Source: Euleptes europaea | Lineage: Eukaryota > Chordata > Lepidosauria > Squamata > Sphaerodactylidae | DNA length: 64,000 nt | Direction of reading: 5' to 3' | NCBI RefSeq assembly: GCF_029931775.1 | Contig: NC_079318.1 | Location: 75,489,614-75,553,613, forward strand | Shown here: in pieces, positions 10,665-22,429 of the stretch | How the letters are laid out: every line of letters starts with the position of its first letter | Numbering within the stretch: position 1 is the first letter of the stretch | The notes under the pieces: model-generated | Told to the model about the DNA's origin: nothing | What the model saw: the letters and a program-made list of their open reading frames with translations, nothing else | Database searches by the model: none | Made by a program: the position numbers and the translations under genes

Positions 10665-10850
10665 CCTTAGAACCCAAGAAGAGTTTTGGGGTATACGTTT
10701 TCGAGAATCTATGCTCCCTTCGTCAGACACCACTGAGATTCTCGAAATTGTATTCCCTGATAATCTTGTGGGTCTCTAAGGTGCTTCTGGCCTCGAATCT
10801 TGCTGTTCTACTGCAGACCAGCACGGCTATCCTCTAAAACTATCAACAAG
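10665..10850 (-). mobile_element. Dispersed retroelement tail with CUGACGA...GAAA core
   Basis: The minus strand at 10736-10709 reads CTGACGA, a GGGAG/TTCTC hairpin and GAAAACG. On the plus strand it ends with the widely repeated phrase 'tctaaggtgcttctggcc' and 'ctactgcagaccagcacgg'. Tails of the same family are seen near 5965, 9003, 18870 and 59745. Confidence 0.5.
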
Positions 10851-11126
10851 AAGGAAAGAGGCGAAGAAAGGGGATTTCAGTTAAAAGCAATAAATAGAGC
10901 GTAATAAAACCTTATGACTTTGAGAGCCCCCAATATGGTCCCACTCACTTTCTAAAAAAACACTTGATGGGCACCAGGAAAGGTGTTGGCAGGTTCCATG
11001 GTGCCCACGGACCACATTTTGGGGACTCCCTGAGCAAGAGACTGCAACAAACCCTATCACTTGAAATCAATAGGATTTATTTCTAACTAGGGTCTGTTTG
11101 AAAGGCATTCAGCACATAAATACAAA

Positions 11127-11348
11127 TCCAGATTAGGGCTGCCTGCCAACCTCCAGATGGAGCCTGGAGATCTCCCAGAATTACAGTTGATCTCCAGACA
11201 ACAGAGATCAGTTCCCCTGGAGAAAATGGCTGCTGTGGAGGGTGGACTCTATGGCATTATAAACTGCTGAGCTCCCTCCCCTCCCCAAACCCTTCCCTCC
11301 ACCCCCAAATCTGCAGGAATTTTCCAGCTCAGAATTGGCAACCCTAAT
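11127..11348. mobile_element. MITE family M, subfamily with 'tctccagac'
   Basis: Starts 'agggctgcctgccaacctcc', ends 'aattggcaaccctaa', with the family inner phrase 'gactctatggcattata'. Confidence 0.75.
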
Positions 11349-11696
11349 TCAGATCCAGAATGTTTTTGACTGCATGTTCCTGTTTTCAGGCCCTCAGATT
11401 AAAACCCAAATATTCCGGCAAGCCTGCCTCTTGATTCAAGTGTAGCTCTTGAAAGAGTTTCAACCTATTTTTGTTGCCTTGCCCTTAGATAATGAATTGC
11501 TGCCAATGGGAACTTCAAAGAGTAAATAGAAATCAAAGGCAAAGCCAACACCCTCAGGGGCTGGGAAGGCAGCTGTCACCAAACAAAGTAGGTGTGCTTT
11601 TTGGCATTTGCTTTAATTAGCTATTATTTTGGGCTCAGTCACAAGATCAGCTCTCCTTGTAGAGGAAGTACACAAGAGTAGTGAAGCTGCCTTGTT

Positions 11697-11902
11697 AGGG
11701 TTGCCAACCTCCAGGAGGTGGCTGGAGTTCTCCTGCTATTACAACTAACCTCCAGGCGACAGAGATCAGTTGACCTGGAGAAAACGGCTGCTTTGGCAAT
11801 TGGACTCTATGGCATTGAAGTCCCTCCTCTCTACAAACCCCGCCCTCCTGAGGCTCCACCCCCAAAATCTCCAGATATTTCCCAACCTGGAGCTGGCAAC
11901 CT
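11697..11902. mobile_element. MITE family M, near full length
   Basis: 'tta' then gggttgccaacctcc at the left and 'gctggcaacc' then 'tta' at the right: the 3-bp duplication supports PIF/Harbinger. Confidence 0.8.
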
Positions 11903-11907
11903 TATGC

Positions 11908-12087
11908 CTTGTACTGAGTCAGGCCATTGGTCTATCAAGATTAGTAATATCTACTCTGACTGACAGCATCTCTCCAGGGTCTCAGGCAGAGGTCTTTCTA
12001 CCTGGTCCTTTTAACTGAAGATGCTGAATGTGGGACTTTGTGCATACCAAGTAGATGCTCTACCACTGAGCCACAGCCCCACCCCCA
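11908..12087 (-). repeat. tRNA-headed SINE (type B)
   Basis: Minus-strand copy. The tail side carries 'tactgagtcaggccattgg' and the head side the A-box-like 'gtggctcagtggtagagc'. The B box is less well kept than in the copy at 26.1 kb. Confidence 0.6.
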
Positions 12088-12304
12088 AATGCAATGCTGT
12101 TGCCATAGCCTGGTGTTCTCCACATGCAGGGGCGGCCTAGCACTGGAATACATACTTCCCCTGTAAGATCATGTTTACTAACTCTCTATGAACACAGGGT
12201 GTGGCAAGAGTCTCTAGCTTAAGCTTCAACTATATGAGGCACCGGGAATTCTGCAAATAGAGATCCCTGCACCTTTATACTCCTAAAAATCACACAGATG
12301 TAGA

Positions 12305-12450
12305 GCTGGCAACTGGTCTGGAAATCCCCCCCCCCCGGTCCCTTTAATAGAGGCGCCATGTGTGGAAATGGGCAGCTGAAGCTGTGCATGGATGCAGGTA
12401 AATAACATCACCTGGAAAATAACATCTCATTAGACCTCTGAGGGAATCTT
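12305..12450. mobile_element. MITE-like repeat, second subfamily
   Basis: Shares 'ccctttaat', 'gaaatgggca' and 'taacatcacctgg' with copies at 18656, 19665 and 29250. Those copies have the gggttgcca / ggcaaccct ends. Confidence 0.55.
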
Positions 12451-12459
12451 CGGTGCATC

Positions 12460-14330
12460 CCCCCACAAATCCTTAAACCCTCTACCTGCACTATTTTCCT
12501 GACCTGAAACAGGTAGTTATCCTGTAGGGGCTAGTTATCTTGAAGTTATCCTGTATCACTAGTTATCCAGTAGGGTCAAACTTACAAGTACTGATAGGGT
12601 GCCTGTATTTTTGGCCTAATTATCCTGTGTTGTCATTGTTTGTTGGGGGATGACACAACAAATGTACGGATGCGTAATTGAGTTTTGTTCTTCCCTGATA
12701 CACAATGGCATTTTTCTGTTTGCGGCTGCAAAAGCATGTAGGTAGAAGTGTCTTCACTGTTCCACCCTGCACCATTTTTGCATCTGTTTTTAGATCCATT
12801 TCAAAATTACATGGGGCCATGTAAGTAACCTGCTTTTCACAACAGAGGCTCCGCATGGGAGTCTGAAGATGCGAAAATGGTGTGTGTAACTGTGTGTGGG
12901 GAAAGGCTGAAGCTGCATCTCCCTACGTGCTGAGGTTGTGAGCAGAAAAGGGCTGGCGTGTGTTTAGGAGGTACAAAACTCCCATCATCTGATACAAAGA
13001 TTTCTTTTTATCATGGAATTACTAGTCCTGCTGTCTTATCTTGCAGTACACAGCCGTTTAGATTGATTACACTGACCTGTTGAATTTTGAGCAGGAATTT
13101 AATCCGGGCAGGAGACAGATGACAGGTGTGTGTGCTAATCTAATTTGTACTTCTGGGATACAGGTTGTGTTTGTGTGAGCTGTTTCAAATCCATGCAAAA
13201 TCTCTTTGACCAAAAGCAGCAATAGGACAAAAAAGCAAGGAATGTGTTTATTGGGTTTTTTAAAAAATTGAAATTATTTCGATCTCACCTTATCTCTTTA
13301 GACTCAAGGCAGTTAAGAGAGTGGCAGCGAGGATACAAAAACAACTAACAGCCCATCCTTTCAATAAACACAACATCCTGGTTAAAACTCGGGGGTTAAA
13401 AGTGCAGCCAGAGCTGCCAAAACAGTTTACCCTCCACTATTTGCACTTTGAATTGAAGCTGTGCTTCACACCTTCCTAAATGTAGCCAGTGAATAGTGAA
13501 GGCGCCCTCTGCAGCAGGGGCAGATTGCCATTAAGGCAGCTGGGGGAAAGTCCTGGTGGGCCAATGGCCTATGTGTTGCTGCCCCATTGGGGCCATGCCA
13601 GCTCCAAGCCAGGGGCGGCTCTCGCCCCATGCAAGGCAGGCGGAAACAGTCACCGTGCATGGGTGTGCACGCATGAGCAACTGTCCCCAGCTTCAATTGT
13701 GTGGCAGACTGCTCTTCTTCCTCCCCTCACCACATTAGGGGAGGAGGGCCATGGATGGGCCAGGGGGTAGGCACCTTTCCTGGGACTTTGATGCTTCCCA
13801 GTCTGCACCTGCTCTGGTCGACTGTTCCAGAGGACTGGACCTACCAAAGAAAAAGGAGGTGGTCTAGCTGTTAGTAGATGGACCATCCTAGGAGGGGGCA
13901 CTGCCAGGAGAATGCTGTCTGAAGAATGTAGTTGGCACTTGGGAGCATAATTCTCTTACAAATTTTTGTCTGCCAAAAATATCTACCTTGCTTTCCGGTC
14001 TGTTTCTGCAAGTGTGTGTCCTTCTATTGTACAGCCACTAGAGGGAAATGTCTACTAAAGATTTAATTTTTGTTCTCTCCAGTGCTTACTATAACATATT
14101 CCACGTATAAGCCACTAGATGGCAGTGCCCATTCTCCAAGCTTTCCAAAGCAGCTGGGTCTAAAAACATACCCATAAACCCATGGCCCCACAAGGTTGGG
14201 TGGGGCGGGGGGTCTTATTAGTCTCTCAGCAGAAATCAAGGTTGCTGGACAAATTCCCTTTTTGACAATGTGATTGTTAAGTCAGTGTTTCTCAAACTAG
14301 AGTTCCCTTTGTAAGGACAGAGGGTATGCC
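12460..14330. other. Gene-free stretch
   Basis: A LINE-like 3' scrap near 13240-13370 (ends in an A/T-rich run and 'tctcaccttatctctttag') and a GC-richer, ORF-rich but repeat-like part at 13480-13900. I find no supported gene. Confidence 0.4.
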
Positions 14331-14336
14331 TTAGGG

Positions 14337-14527
14337 TTCCCAGTTCCAGGTTGGGAAATACCTGGAGAATTTTGGGGTGGAGCCTGACAAGGGCATGGTT
14401 TGGGGAGGGGCTTCAATGCCATAGAGTCCAATTGCCAAAGTGGCCATTTTCTCCAGGTGAACTGATCTCTATCGGCTGGAGATCAGTTGTAATAGCAGGA
14501 GAGCTCCAGCTACTACCTGGAGGTTGG
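14337..14527. mobile_element. MITE family M, split by an insertion
   Basis: Left part of the element. Its last 33 bp (14495-14527) are repeated exactly at 15341-15373, where the MITE resumes and ends in 'ggcaaccct'. Confidence 0.8.
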
Positions 14528-15340
14528 AAGAGATCCAAACAGCACTACAAGGTAATGTTAACAAAAGATAAATTTATAAGAGTGCAGGTAAGTGCAAGAA
14601 GGAGCCCCGTGGCGCAGAGTGTTAAGCTGCAGTACTGCAGTCAAAAGCTCTGTTCACGACCTGAGTTCGATCCCAACGGAAGTTGGTTTCAGGTAGCCGG
14701 CTCAAGGTCGACTCAGCCTTCCATCCTTCCGAGGTCGGTGAAATGAGTACCCAGCTTGCTGGGGGTAAAGGGAAGATGACTGGGGAAGGCACTGGCAAAC
14801 CACCCCGCAAACAAAGTCTGCCTTGGAAACGTCGGGATGTGACGTCACCCCATGGGTCAGGAATGATCCGGTGCTTGCACAGGGGACCTTTACCTTTTTA
14901 AGTGCAAGAAGTGAACATATATACAAGAATTAAAGGGAAACACAATCAAAGTTTTTCTATACAATTAGCACAAATGGTCCAGCAAGATATGCAATATAAC
15001 TAAGGAAATTGTCCATTGGATCACATAAAAACAATATAGCTGTCCATAATAGACTTTCCTGTGCTTCTCAGTAGCTGGACACAAGATGTCAAAAACAAGG
15101 ACCACAGTGAGGAGGTGCCAGAAGAGGTGCCCGGACGTGTCGTCTAGATCATGCACACGTTTCGCACATGGCTTCATCAGCTACACGTATCTGCATATCA
15201 TGATCAACAAAATATACCATGCTAATACAAAAATTTCATGTCAATAAATAACTGTTTAAAAATATGAAGAGTTAAACCTTTATTTCGAATTATATCAAAT
15301 ATGTTATAAATATTAAAAAAACTATGCAACTATCATCATC
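14528..15340 (-). mobile_element. Retroelement-like insertion flanked by 33-bp direct repeats
   Basis: An 813-bp insertion between two exact 33-bp copies of MITE sequence. The minus strand has CTGATGA (15180-15174), a short stem and GAAAC (15163-15159): the hammerhead core arrangement, though stem I pairing is broken by extra bases. It contains a complete type A SINE (14601-14899). A Penelope-like origin is my inference. Confidence 0.55.
14601..14899 (+). repeat. tRNA-headed SINE (type A, Sauria-SINE-like)
   Basis: Head 'ggagccccgtggcgcag' with B box 'gagttcgatccc', body 'ggcactggcaaaccaccc', tail 'acctttacctttt'. Flanked by an 11-bp duplication, aagtgcaagaa, at 14590-14600 and 14900-14910. 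It is therefore younger than the element that it sits in. Confidence 0.88.
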
Positions 15341-15379
15341 GCAGGAGAGCTCCAGCTACTACCTGGAGGTTGGCAACCC

Positions 15380-15940
15380 TGTTAATCCTTTCTTGGAAAT
15401 GAAAAATAAGAGCCTTCTCTTTTTTCTAGGAATGAGGTCATGGAAGTATCTCCAGCCCCCCTTTTTTTTGAAAGGTGAGGGTTCATTGAGCTGCTTCTAC
15501 TGAGGCATCTAGCTTTTAAACCACTTCAGAGGACCAGCTCAAAAATGTGTTGATTGGTTGCTGGGATCCAATAGACCAACCCTAGGAGCTTTAATTGGCT
15601 AAATGGCATCAAGGAAATAGAATCCTAATAAAGTAATTACAATTACTTCAGGTTTCAAATGGAAGTAGCTTTTTCCTATATTTTCACAGGCAAAGGAATT
15701 TATAATAGAGATAAAAAAAGATGTGTCCATAGATAGTGGTAGCCAATTACAGTTTTCAAATGAATACCAGAATTTCAGGTTTTGAGTGATGTGGGCCTTT
15801 TTCTATTTCTGTGAGTATTTTGGGGCCCTTACCACTCTGTTAACCTTACCCCTCGCTTGCAATTATTAACCAGTAATGAAGTTGCTCGCTGTCTCCGGTG
15901 CAAAGTCCATTCCAACCGGTGGGTGAGATCGATTAGGACT
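15380..15940. other. Gene-free stretch, nothing recognised
   Basis: Ordinary A/T-rich sequence without a supported feature. Confidence 0.4.
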
Positions 15941-15944
15941 TAGG

Positions 15945-16152
15945 GCAGCATGGTGCAGTGGTTATAGTGTTGGACTACGATCTGGGAGTCACAGGATCCC
16001 CACTCTGCTATGGAAGCTTGCTGGGTGACTGGCTTGCTGGGCCTAATCTACCTCGCAGGGTTGTTGTGAAGAAAATGGAGTAGGGAAGAACAAAATTGTA
16101 AGTTGCTTTGGGTCGCCATTAGCAAGGAAAGCAGGAAATAAATAAATAGAAC
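15945..16152 (+). repeat. tRNA-headed SINE (type C)
   Basis: Head 'gtgcagtggttatagtgttg', body 'gaagcttgctgggtgac' and 'gggttgttgtgaag', ending in an (AAAT)n-like tail. Related copies are near 19.0, 29.2, 38.9, 52.4, 54.9, 55.8 and 58.0 kb. Confidence 0.75.
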
Positions 16153-16394
16153 CAGCTACTCTCTGAGAGACTGTTGGATATTTACAGACAATAGAAACAT
16201 CGTACTTAAGCTTGCTTTTGACGTGTAGTTGAGGTGGTGGTGCAAAAATGTGTCCCTGCTGCAGCAGCAAGCTAGGCAGGAATGATCTCCATAGTTCACT
16301 GCTGCCAATGCCCCCACCTCATCTGCTCTGCCTGTTCTCTGTTGCACCTGCACAAAGATGCAGAGAAACTGCCCGTATATTTCAGTCTGAATTT

Positions 16395-16830
16395 AATATA
16401 GCAGGTTGTTTATTTATTTATTTGTTCAAAACATTTATTAGCCTCCTTTCTCCTTACAGAGCTCAAGGAAGCTTACAGCATAGATAAAAACACATGAACT
16501 AAAATACATTAAAAAAAACATAGAAACCAAGATTTTAAAGCACAAGTCAGGACTGTTAATAAGCTTAAACCAAATGCAGTCCTAAATAAAACAGTCTTCA
16601 ACTACCTCCCAAAGATCAAAAGTGAGGGGGCCCAGGCATACCACCTCGGGGGAGGTTGTTCCATAATCATGGGGCTGCCACTGAAAACGCCCTCTCTCAT
16701 GTACCCACCAAATGAGCTTCTTTGATTGATGGCCTGAAAACTGAGGAAAAGTTATTAATGGATTAACTAGCAAAGGACAGTACTCCTGCTGTGAAAAAGA
16801 TCCTTCCATAGTTCACTGGTTTTTGGACCT
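16395..16830 (-). mobile_element. LINE fragment, antisense (same family as 4480-5244)
   Basis: Opens with a (TTTA)n run and then follows the copy at 4480 in layout, for example 'cagtcttcaactacctccc' against 'cagtcttcacccactgg'. Non-coding here. Confidence 0.5.
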
Positions 16831-16989
16831 CAAGTTAATGGGTTCCTAGGGGGTGGGGGGAAAGCTGGCAACACACATTCTATCAGAGACTTGGTGAGCC
16901 AGGCCTTGCTGTCATAGGCAGGAGAGATGTCTTTATCAACCTCTTCTTCTATCATCAGCCAAGTTCTTGGCCTCAGCCCTTGGGAAGGG

Positions 16990-17061
16990 TTACCCAACCT
17001 CCAGGTGGAGCCTGGGGATCTTCCAAAATTACCCCTGATCTCCAGACTACAGAGATCAGTT
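16990..17061. mobile_element. MITE family M, left part; right part at 18034-18172
   Basis: Split by the antisense LINE at 17062-18033. The two halves share a 13-bp duplication, acagagatcagtt, at the break (17049-17061 and 18034-18046). Confidence 0.82.
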
Positions 17062-18033
17062 CATTTCATTTCATTTTCATTTCATTAACCTTTATTGGCA
17101 TACCAAAAGACAGAGATAAAAAACAACAACAACATACTTCCAGAGGGCAATACATATAAGTTACAAGTCAGGTTAATACAACTTTTCTTGTTCTTTAAGA
17201 ACTCCTGTAAGAAATTCAGCCACGGTAGCCGTAATTTTAGGATCATGATCACTCAAAAGAAATTTGCATTTCACTTCATTACTCCTGTAACTCTTGTACT
17301 GGAGCAAAGTAAATAGCAGTTTATCCTGCAAAGTCACATAGAAGGGGCAATCCAAAAGATGTGGTCAATTGTATCCAACAAATTTAAACCGCACGTGCAC
17401 AGGCGTTCGTGTCTAAGGATCTGAAGGTATCGGCCTAAGAGCATCCTAGATGGGAATGCGTTAACCCTAGCTAATAGAAAAGCGCGGCAATGAGAAGGTA
17501 TCTCTAGGTTATCTAGATACCTAGCCATTTTACCCGATCCATTATTAAGGCCTAGGGCCGCCGGAGAACAGATGGGGGGAAGAGCTGGATTAAAATTCTG
17601 CAATTCTACATCAAGGAGACGTTGCTTGATTCTTTTAAAGATGTAAGATTCATTGGCCAGAGCAAGATTATCTAAATCAATTCCCATTTGGCAGAGTCTA
17701 GATCTAATCAATATGTCCCATGAGAAATAATGAAGTTCACTTTTCAAAATATATAAAAGGGAACCTGGCTCAGTTTGAAAGTATAATTTGAGCCAATATC
17801 TTATTGTTTGAATCCAGGCTTTGGTGGCAATCAAGTTTTGCCCGGTTTCAAGACAAATTGTAAAATATGAAACACATTTAGGTATCCCCAATATTTGTCT
17901 AAGGAATATGGCTTGGATGTTCTCCACTTCTTGATTAAGAGTTCCAAGCCATAAGGGAACACCAAACAGAAGTTGGGGGAATATTTTCAAATTCAGGATT
18001 TTGATCACTGCAGGAACACACTGATTCCCCTTG
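17062..18033 (-). mobile_element. 5'-truncated LINE with C-terminal CCHC-like finger
   Basis: The minus strand encodes an open frame of about 224 residues (17334-18008): the C-terminal part of a non-LTR ORF2. Motifs are IFPQLLFGVPLWLG, FLRQILGIPKCVS, and near the end RLCTCGLNLLDTIDHIF, a C-x-C...H finger typical of several LINE clades. The 3' end is 'tgccaataaaggttaatg' followed by ATGAA-type repeats. A 13-bp target duplication flanks it. Its frame is intact over more than 200 codons, so it is fairly young. I cannot fix the clade (R4- or Vingi-like are options). A 3' end of the same type, 'tgccaataaaggttt' plus (GGAT)n, is seen in antisense near 44125-44185. Confidence 0.85.
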
Positions 18034-18271
18034 ACAGAGATCAGTTTCCCTGGAGAAAACGGCCATTCTGGACGGTGGAGTCTATGGCATTATACCTCCC
18101 CAACCTGCCCCTTCCTCAGGCTCCACCTGAAATCTCCAGGAATTTCCCAACCCTGAGTTGGCAGCCCTAGGTGTGGGGAAAGGGAGGTGAAAGAAAGGAA
18201 TGACTTAGGCTAGATGTTGATTCAGTTAGCAGGCCAAGGAATAGAGTTCCCAGGGCCTCCCTGGCTACCTG

Positions 18272-18474
18272 TGAGGGATGCCAGATCCAAGTGGAGAAAG
18301 TTCTAGATTTGGGGGTGGAGCCTGGGAAGGACAGGGACCTCAGTGGGGTACAATGCCATAGAGTCCACCCTCCAAAGCAGCCATTTTCTCCAGAGGAACT
18401 GATCTCTGTAGTCTGGAGATGAGCTGTAATTCCAGGGGATCCCCAGGTCCTGTCTGGAGGCTGGCATCCCTACA
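18272..18474. mobile_element. MITE family M copy
   Basis: From 'gatgccagatccaag' to 'ggaggctggcatccc', with the inner phrase 'caatgccatagagtcc' in reverse orientation. Confidence 0.7.
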
Positions 18475-18655
18475 AGGAACAGGACAATAAGATCCAATTC
18501 TGCTGCAGAAGCCAACGGCCCAGTAAACGGAGCACTGTGCAAATCCTACTTGCTGACATTACTCCAGGGTTCTACTTTTGAAAGGAAAAAGGATCTGATG
18601 AGCAACACTGTATGTCACTACTGATGTGGTGTTCTCCATGTTTGCTTCCATTCTA

Positions 18656-18790
18656 AGGTTGCCAGGAGGCCTGGAGGGAAACCATCCTGTCCCTTTAATG
18701 GAGATTTAAGGGGGTGTTATTTTATACCTCCTTGCCACGAAAAGCTTCACTTGCCCATTTCCATGCATGAAACCATGAATGAAAGGACAA
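18656..18790. mobile_element. MITE-like repeat, second subfamily
   Basis: 'aaggttgccaggaggcctgg' start and 'cacttgcccatttcc' inner phrase, as at 29250-29406. The right end is not clear. Confidence 0.55.
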
Positions 18791-19017
18791 CTTTCACCTG
18801 GCCAGCTGGCCAACTCTAGGACTTCTAATTTGCCAAAAGGGCCAGCTGTTTGTTGTTAGATATAACAGGAGTCCAGTGGCACCTCAAAGACTAAGGGAAT
18901 TTATTCCAGCATTCTTCCAGAATTACCTTTCTTGTTAGCTGCTGCAATAATGTGGCTACCCTTCTGGAATCTTGCCTAGTCCTATGCCATTACTAAAGTG
19001 GGGGAGTAGCAATCCTT

Positions 19018-19215
19018 GTTGGTTAGAATGATAGTTAGTGTACTGTAGTAGTTGAACAAGATGTAGGAGAGCCAGGTTCCAATCCTCACTCAGTTGTGAA
19101 ATTCCATGTGTGACCTTGGAAAAGTCACTCCCTCTCAGCCTAATCTAAGTGTTCCAGTAGGGATAAAATCAAGTTCCTTGGAGGAAGGACGAGACAAAAA
19201 CGTACTAGGTAGGTA
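19018..19215 (+). repeat. Degenerate tRNA-headed SINE (type C)
   Basis: 'ggttccaatcctcactcag' and 'tgaccttggaaaagtcac' match the body of type C copies. The head is eroded. Confidence 0.5.
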
Positions 19216-19664
19216 GAGGAAATTTCAACAGGTGCAACTTCTTTTAGTAGCAGGAACAGCAACACTGGTTAACATTCAATGCGGCCATCAGAAGAGATCT
19301 GTTCCAGTTAGATGCACCGACTTTCATATCTTAGAAGCCAAAAGGCATGAAATCACAGCTTTCCTGAGTTCTTGCTCTTGCCTTGCTTTGTCCCCTTTGA
19401 AATGGGAAGAATACTAATATACCCCTTTCCTAGGGGTGTTGTGAAGTTTAATGAGCAATGACTGCAAAACGATCTCGAACAGTTGCGCGAAGAGAAAGCG
19501 GGATTATTGGTGAGTGACAGCTTCTTTTTCCTGCCCCATCACAATCGGCTCGGGTCTAGCTCCTATTAAATTTTCCCCTGCAATGGCCCTGTGTGGTCTC
19601 TATGGCACTCTATCACAATTTCCTCCTCAGCCTGGTATAGTTTTGCTTATTTCCCAGCCAAAAC

Positions 19665-19815
19665 ATAGGGTTGCCAACAACCTGGAGGGAAAAAAAAAGT
19701 CTTGCCCCTTTAATTCAGGCTTAATTAATGGAAATGGGCAAGTGAAGCATTTCATGGTGTGAAGGCTGATAACATCACTTGGTAACTAACATTCCATTAA
19801 GCCTCTATTAAAGGG
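19665..19815. mobile_element. MITE-like repeat, second subfamily
   Basis: Starts 'tagggttgccaacaacctgg' and contains 'aatgggcaagtgaagc'. Confidence 0.6.
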
Positions 19816-19825
19816 ACAGGAAAAG

Positions 19826-19968
19826 AGGAAGACCCAACATGAGATGACTTTATAAAGCCATAGCCCTCTGTTTGCAAGACCTGAGCAAGGCTATTAATGA
19901 TAGGACATTTTTGAGAACATTAATTCATAGGATTGCCATAAGTCAAAAGCAACTTGACAGCACTACAC
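19826..19968 (+). mobile_element. BovB/RTE LINE 3' end fragment
   Basis: 'ggaagacccaacatgagatg' through 'gcaacttgacagcactac', the same 3' end as 56870-57205. Confidence 0.75.
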
Positions 19969-20426
19969 ACCCACCCACCCACACACAGGGATAGGACATT
20001 TTTTTGAAAAAATGCTTGTCCACATTTCCCTTTCATGTCCTTGGTGGCATCATTGTGTATAATCTGATTGATTATGTAGCATCAATCTACTTAATATGTG
20101 ATCACTGATTAGATAAGATTTCCAATGTGACTAATCCAGGAAGGAGGAATCAGCCACAAAAGATGGCACTGAAGTAGCTGCCCCGGTCAACACCTTTCTA
20201 GGTCAACACCTGCACCTTGAATTAGGCCTGGAAATCTACTGCCAGCCAAAGCAGTTGTTACATTATTGGAATAATATGCTCCAGGCAGCTGATTCTTGTT
20301 GCCAGTTTAGCAGCTGTGGCTTCAATACACTTTCAAAGGTCACCCCATGTTGAGCTCATTGCAGTAGTAGTCCAATCTGGAGTCTGAGTTGTGTCTGAAT
20401 GCTGCAAGTCTCTTCTGCTAAATTTA

Positions 20427-20632
20427 GGGTTGCCAACCTCCAGGAATAGCTGGAGATCTCCTGCTATTACAACTGATCTCCAGCCGATAGAGATCAGTTC
20501 ACCTGCAGAAAATGGCCGCCTTGGCAATTGGACTCTAAGGCATCGAATTCCCTCTCCTCCCCAAATCCTGCCCTCCTCAGGCTCCATTCCAAAAACCTCC
20601 CACCGGTAGCGAAGAGGGACCTGGAAACCCTA
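20427..20632. mobile_element. MITE family M copy, near full length
   Basis: 'tta' + gggttgccaacctcc ... 'ctggaaaccc' + 'ta'. The inner phrase 'ggactctaaggcatcgaat' is a variant of the family phrase. Confidence 0.78.
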
Positions 20633-20920
20633 GCTAAACTGGATTCTATGACTCTCAGATGACACATCTTCCTTCAGGGGAGAAAGGTTGAGGAAGTCAT
20701 AAGATCCAACTTAGTGGAAGAATCATGGGATCCAACCCATATTGTCTCCTGCATTCTTAAAAAGTTATTGTTTTAATCTGCTATATACTACTTTGTGGAC
20801 CGAATTATTAAAAAGCAGCATTATCAATAGAAACAAAGACAGATATTTTCAGTGTCTTTGAGTATGCACAGAATGCATTCTCCAGAGGTAATGCTGGTTG
20901 GGAAGACTAATATTCTAGAG

Positions 20921-22294
20921 CACTGGTTCCCAACCAGGGGTCCGTGGACCCCCAGGGGTCCGCGAGAACTAAATTAAGGTCCGCGAAACAAAGTTATAAA
21001 CCCATAATAAATTAATATTTTCAATTAAAAGTTCTCTATTATAAAAATATATATTCAAATATTCTAAGTTTAATGTTTAACTAACAGTTATGATTAACGT
21101 TTATTTTCAAATTCTCTGAATTTTTATTTTGAACCTTGGTGTTAGCATACGGGCCTGCCCGCCCCTCCCGGACGGGATCTGGCAACCCGCTGTGCTGACA
21201 CTGGACTACTCCGCTGGCCGCGCGCCCGCCCCAAACGCTATGGGACGGTTGCTGCGCGCTCCGTCGTCACGGACTCGGCCGCTCCTGCAAGCGCCGTGCA
21301 GCTAGAAGTTAGGAAGCAGATGCAGGGGCAGCCTCTGGTGAACCAGAGGGAAGCCATGTTCCTGTATAGGCTCTATTCCAGCTGCAGCCATGTCAAGAGA
21401 AGCAGAATGTCAGGAAATCAGTGTCAAGCACCCCCCCTTGCAACATCCACCGCTTAATGGGTCATCAGCAGCAATCCAGATATCATGATGAGTCATTCCT
21501 CCACCTCAGCAGCAGCGACCCCAGGACGTTTGCACAGATCGCTCCCATTGTTCCTGAATGCTAATCTCGTCAGCAGAGAACTTCCAGCTCATCACAGGTT
21601 GCAAAAGTCATTGGAATCAGAATAGATTTCCAAATTCTCACTACCCTGCCCCGGTAGCCACAGCTTAATCCTTTTGTCCCCTTTTGTCACCTGGGAACCT
21701 AGGAGGGGTGCAACCCCTCTCCCCGCCCCCAGAAAAACAGTATAACTGGAGTGCTCCCATCCCATTCGCTCTCTCTCCCTTGGGCCTTCCCCTCCATACT
21801 GCCTGGCACTCTGCCAGAGTGGGTGTTCATGCTTGGACACCTAGCCCCCCCCGTCCCCTTTTTATCCCCCAAAGCTGCATGGAATTCAGGACGAACAACT
21901 ACTCTGAAGAGAGGTGCAGTATATTTCCTCCTCTGCCTGCCACATGGCGAAAGTCTCTTTATTCCTCGCTTTGTGTATGTTGTGTGATGTGTATGTGTAG
22001 ACTCTGTATGTTGTGTGATGTGTATGTGTAGTTTTGTATGTTATGTGTGAACATATAATCTGAGTAAATTCCTTTTAACCTAATTCCATTGCTTCTGCCT
22101 CTTTACTGGTCATGGTATGGACTCTGGTAGATAAAGGTTGCATCCCAGCTCAAGTTATGCCCATTGCCGGTTATTGATTCGCTAATTCCCCCATATAACA
22201 ATTCATAACCGGGCATTTTGGCTAACATTGGGGTCCCTGCACCGAACAAAAAAGTCCTAGTGGTCCCTGGTCAAAAAAAGGTTGGAAACCACTG
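20921..22294. mobile_element. hAT DNA transposon, 1.37 kb, non-autonomous, with nested DNA
   Basis: Ends cactggttcccaacc and ggttggaaaccactg, with exact 8-bp duplications ttctagag at 20913-20920 and 22295-22302. No transposase frame is present. The inner part holds a GC-rich block (21150-21340), a 27-bp unit repeated twice (21963-22031, 'gttgtgtgatgtgtatgtg') and the LTR-like segment 21422-22227. Confidence 0.9.
21422..22227 (+). mobile_element. Possible solo LTR fossil
   Basis: A TG...CA segment of about 0.8 kb inside a hAT element, non-coding, with a promoter-like middle and a pyrimidine-rich right part. No matching target duplication was found, so this is a tentative call of an old LTR-type fossil nested in the hAT element. 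Confidence 0.28.
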
Positions 22295-22429
22295 TTCTAG
22301 AGGGACTAAATCCACTTGTCCAAGGTGGCATAATGTTGGCTTTTTCAGAGCAGGTTAAGAGCTTGGGGTGCTCATGGAACCTGCTTTGCTGTTTTGAAAA
22401 GCAGGTTGGCTTGGTGGCCTGGAGTGCCT

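Noticed and set aside
13466-13901. Overlapping frames in a GC-rich stretch
   Set aside because: Frames on both strands with repeat-like composition and no conserved motif.
17334-18008. 224-codon open frame as a possible host gene
   Set aside because: The sequence is the C-terminus of a LINE ORF2 with a LINE-type 3' tail and a 13-bp target duplication.
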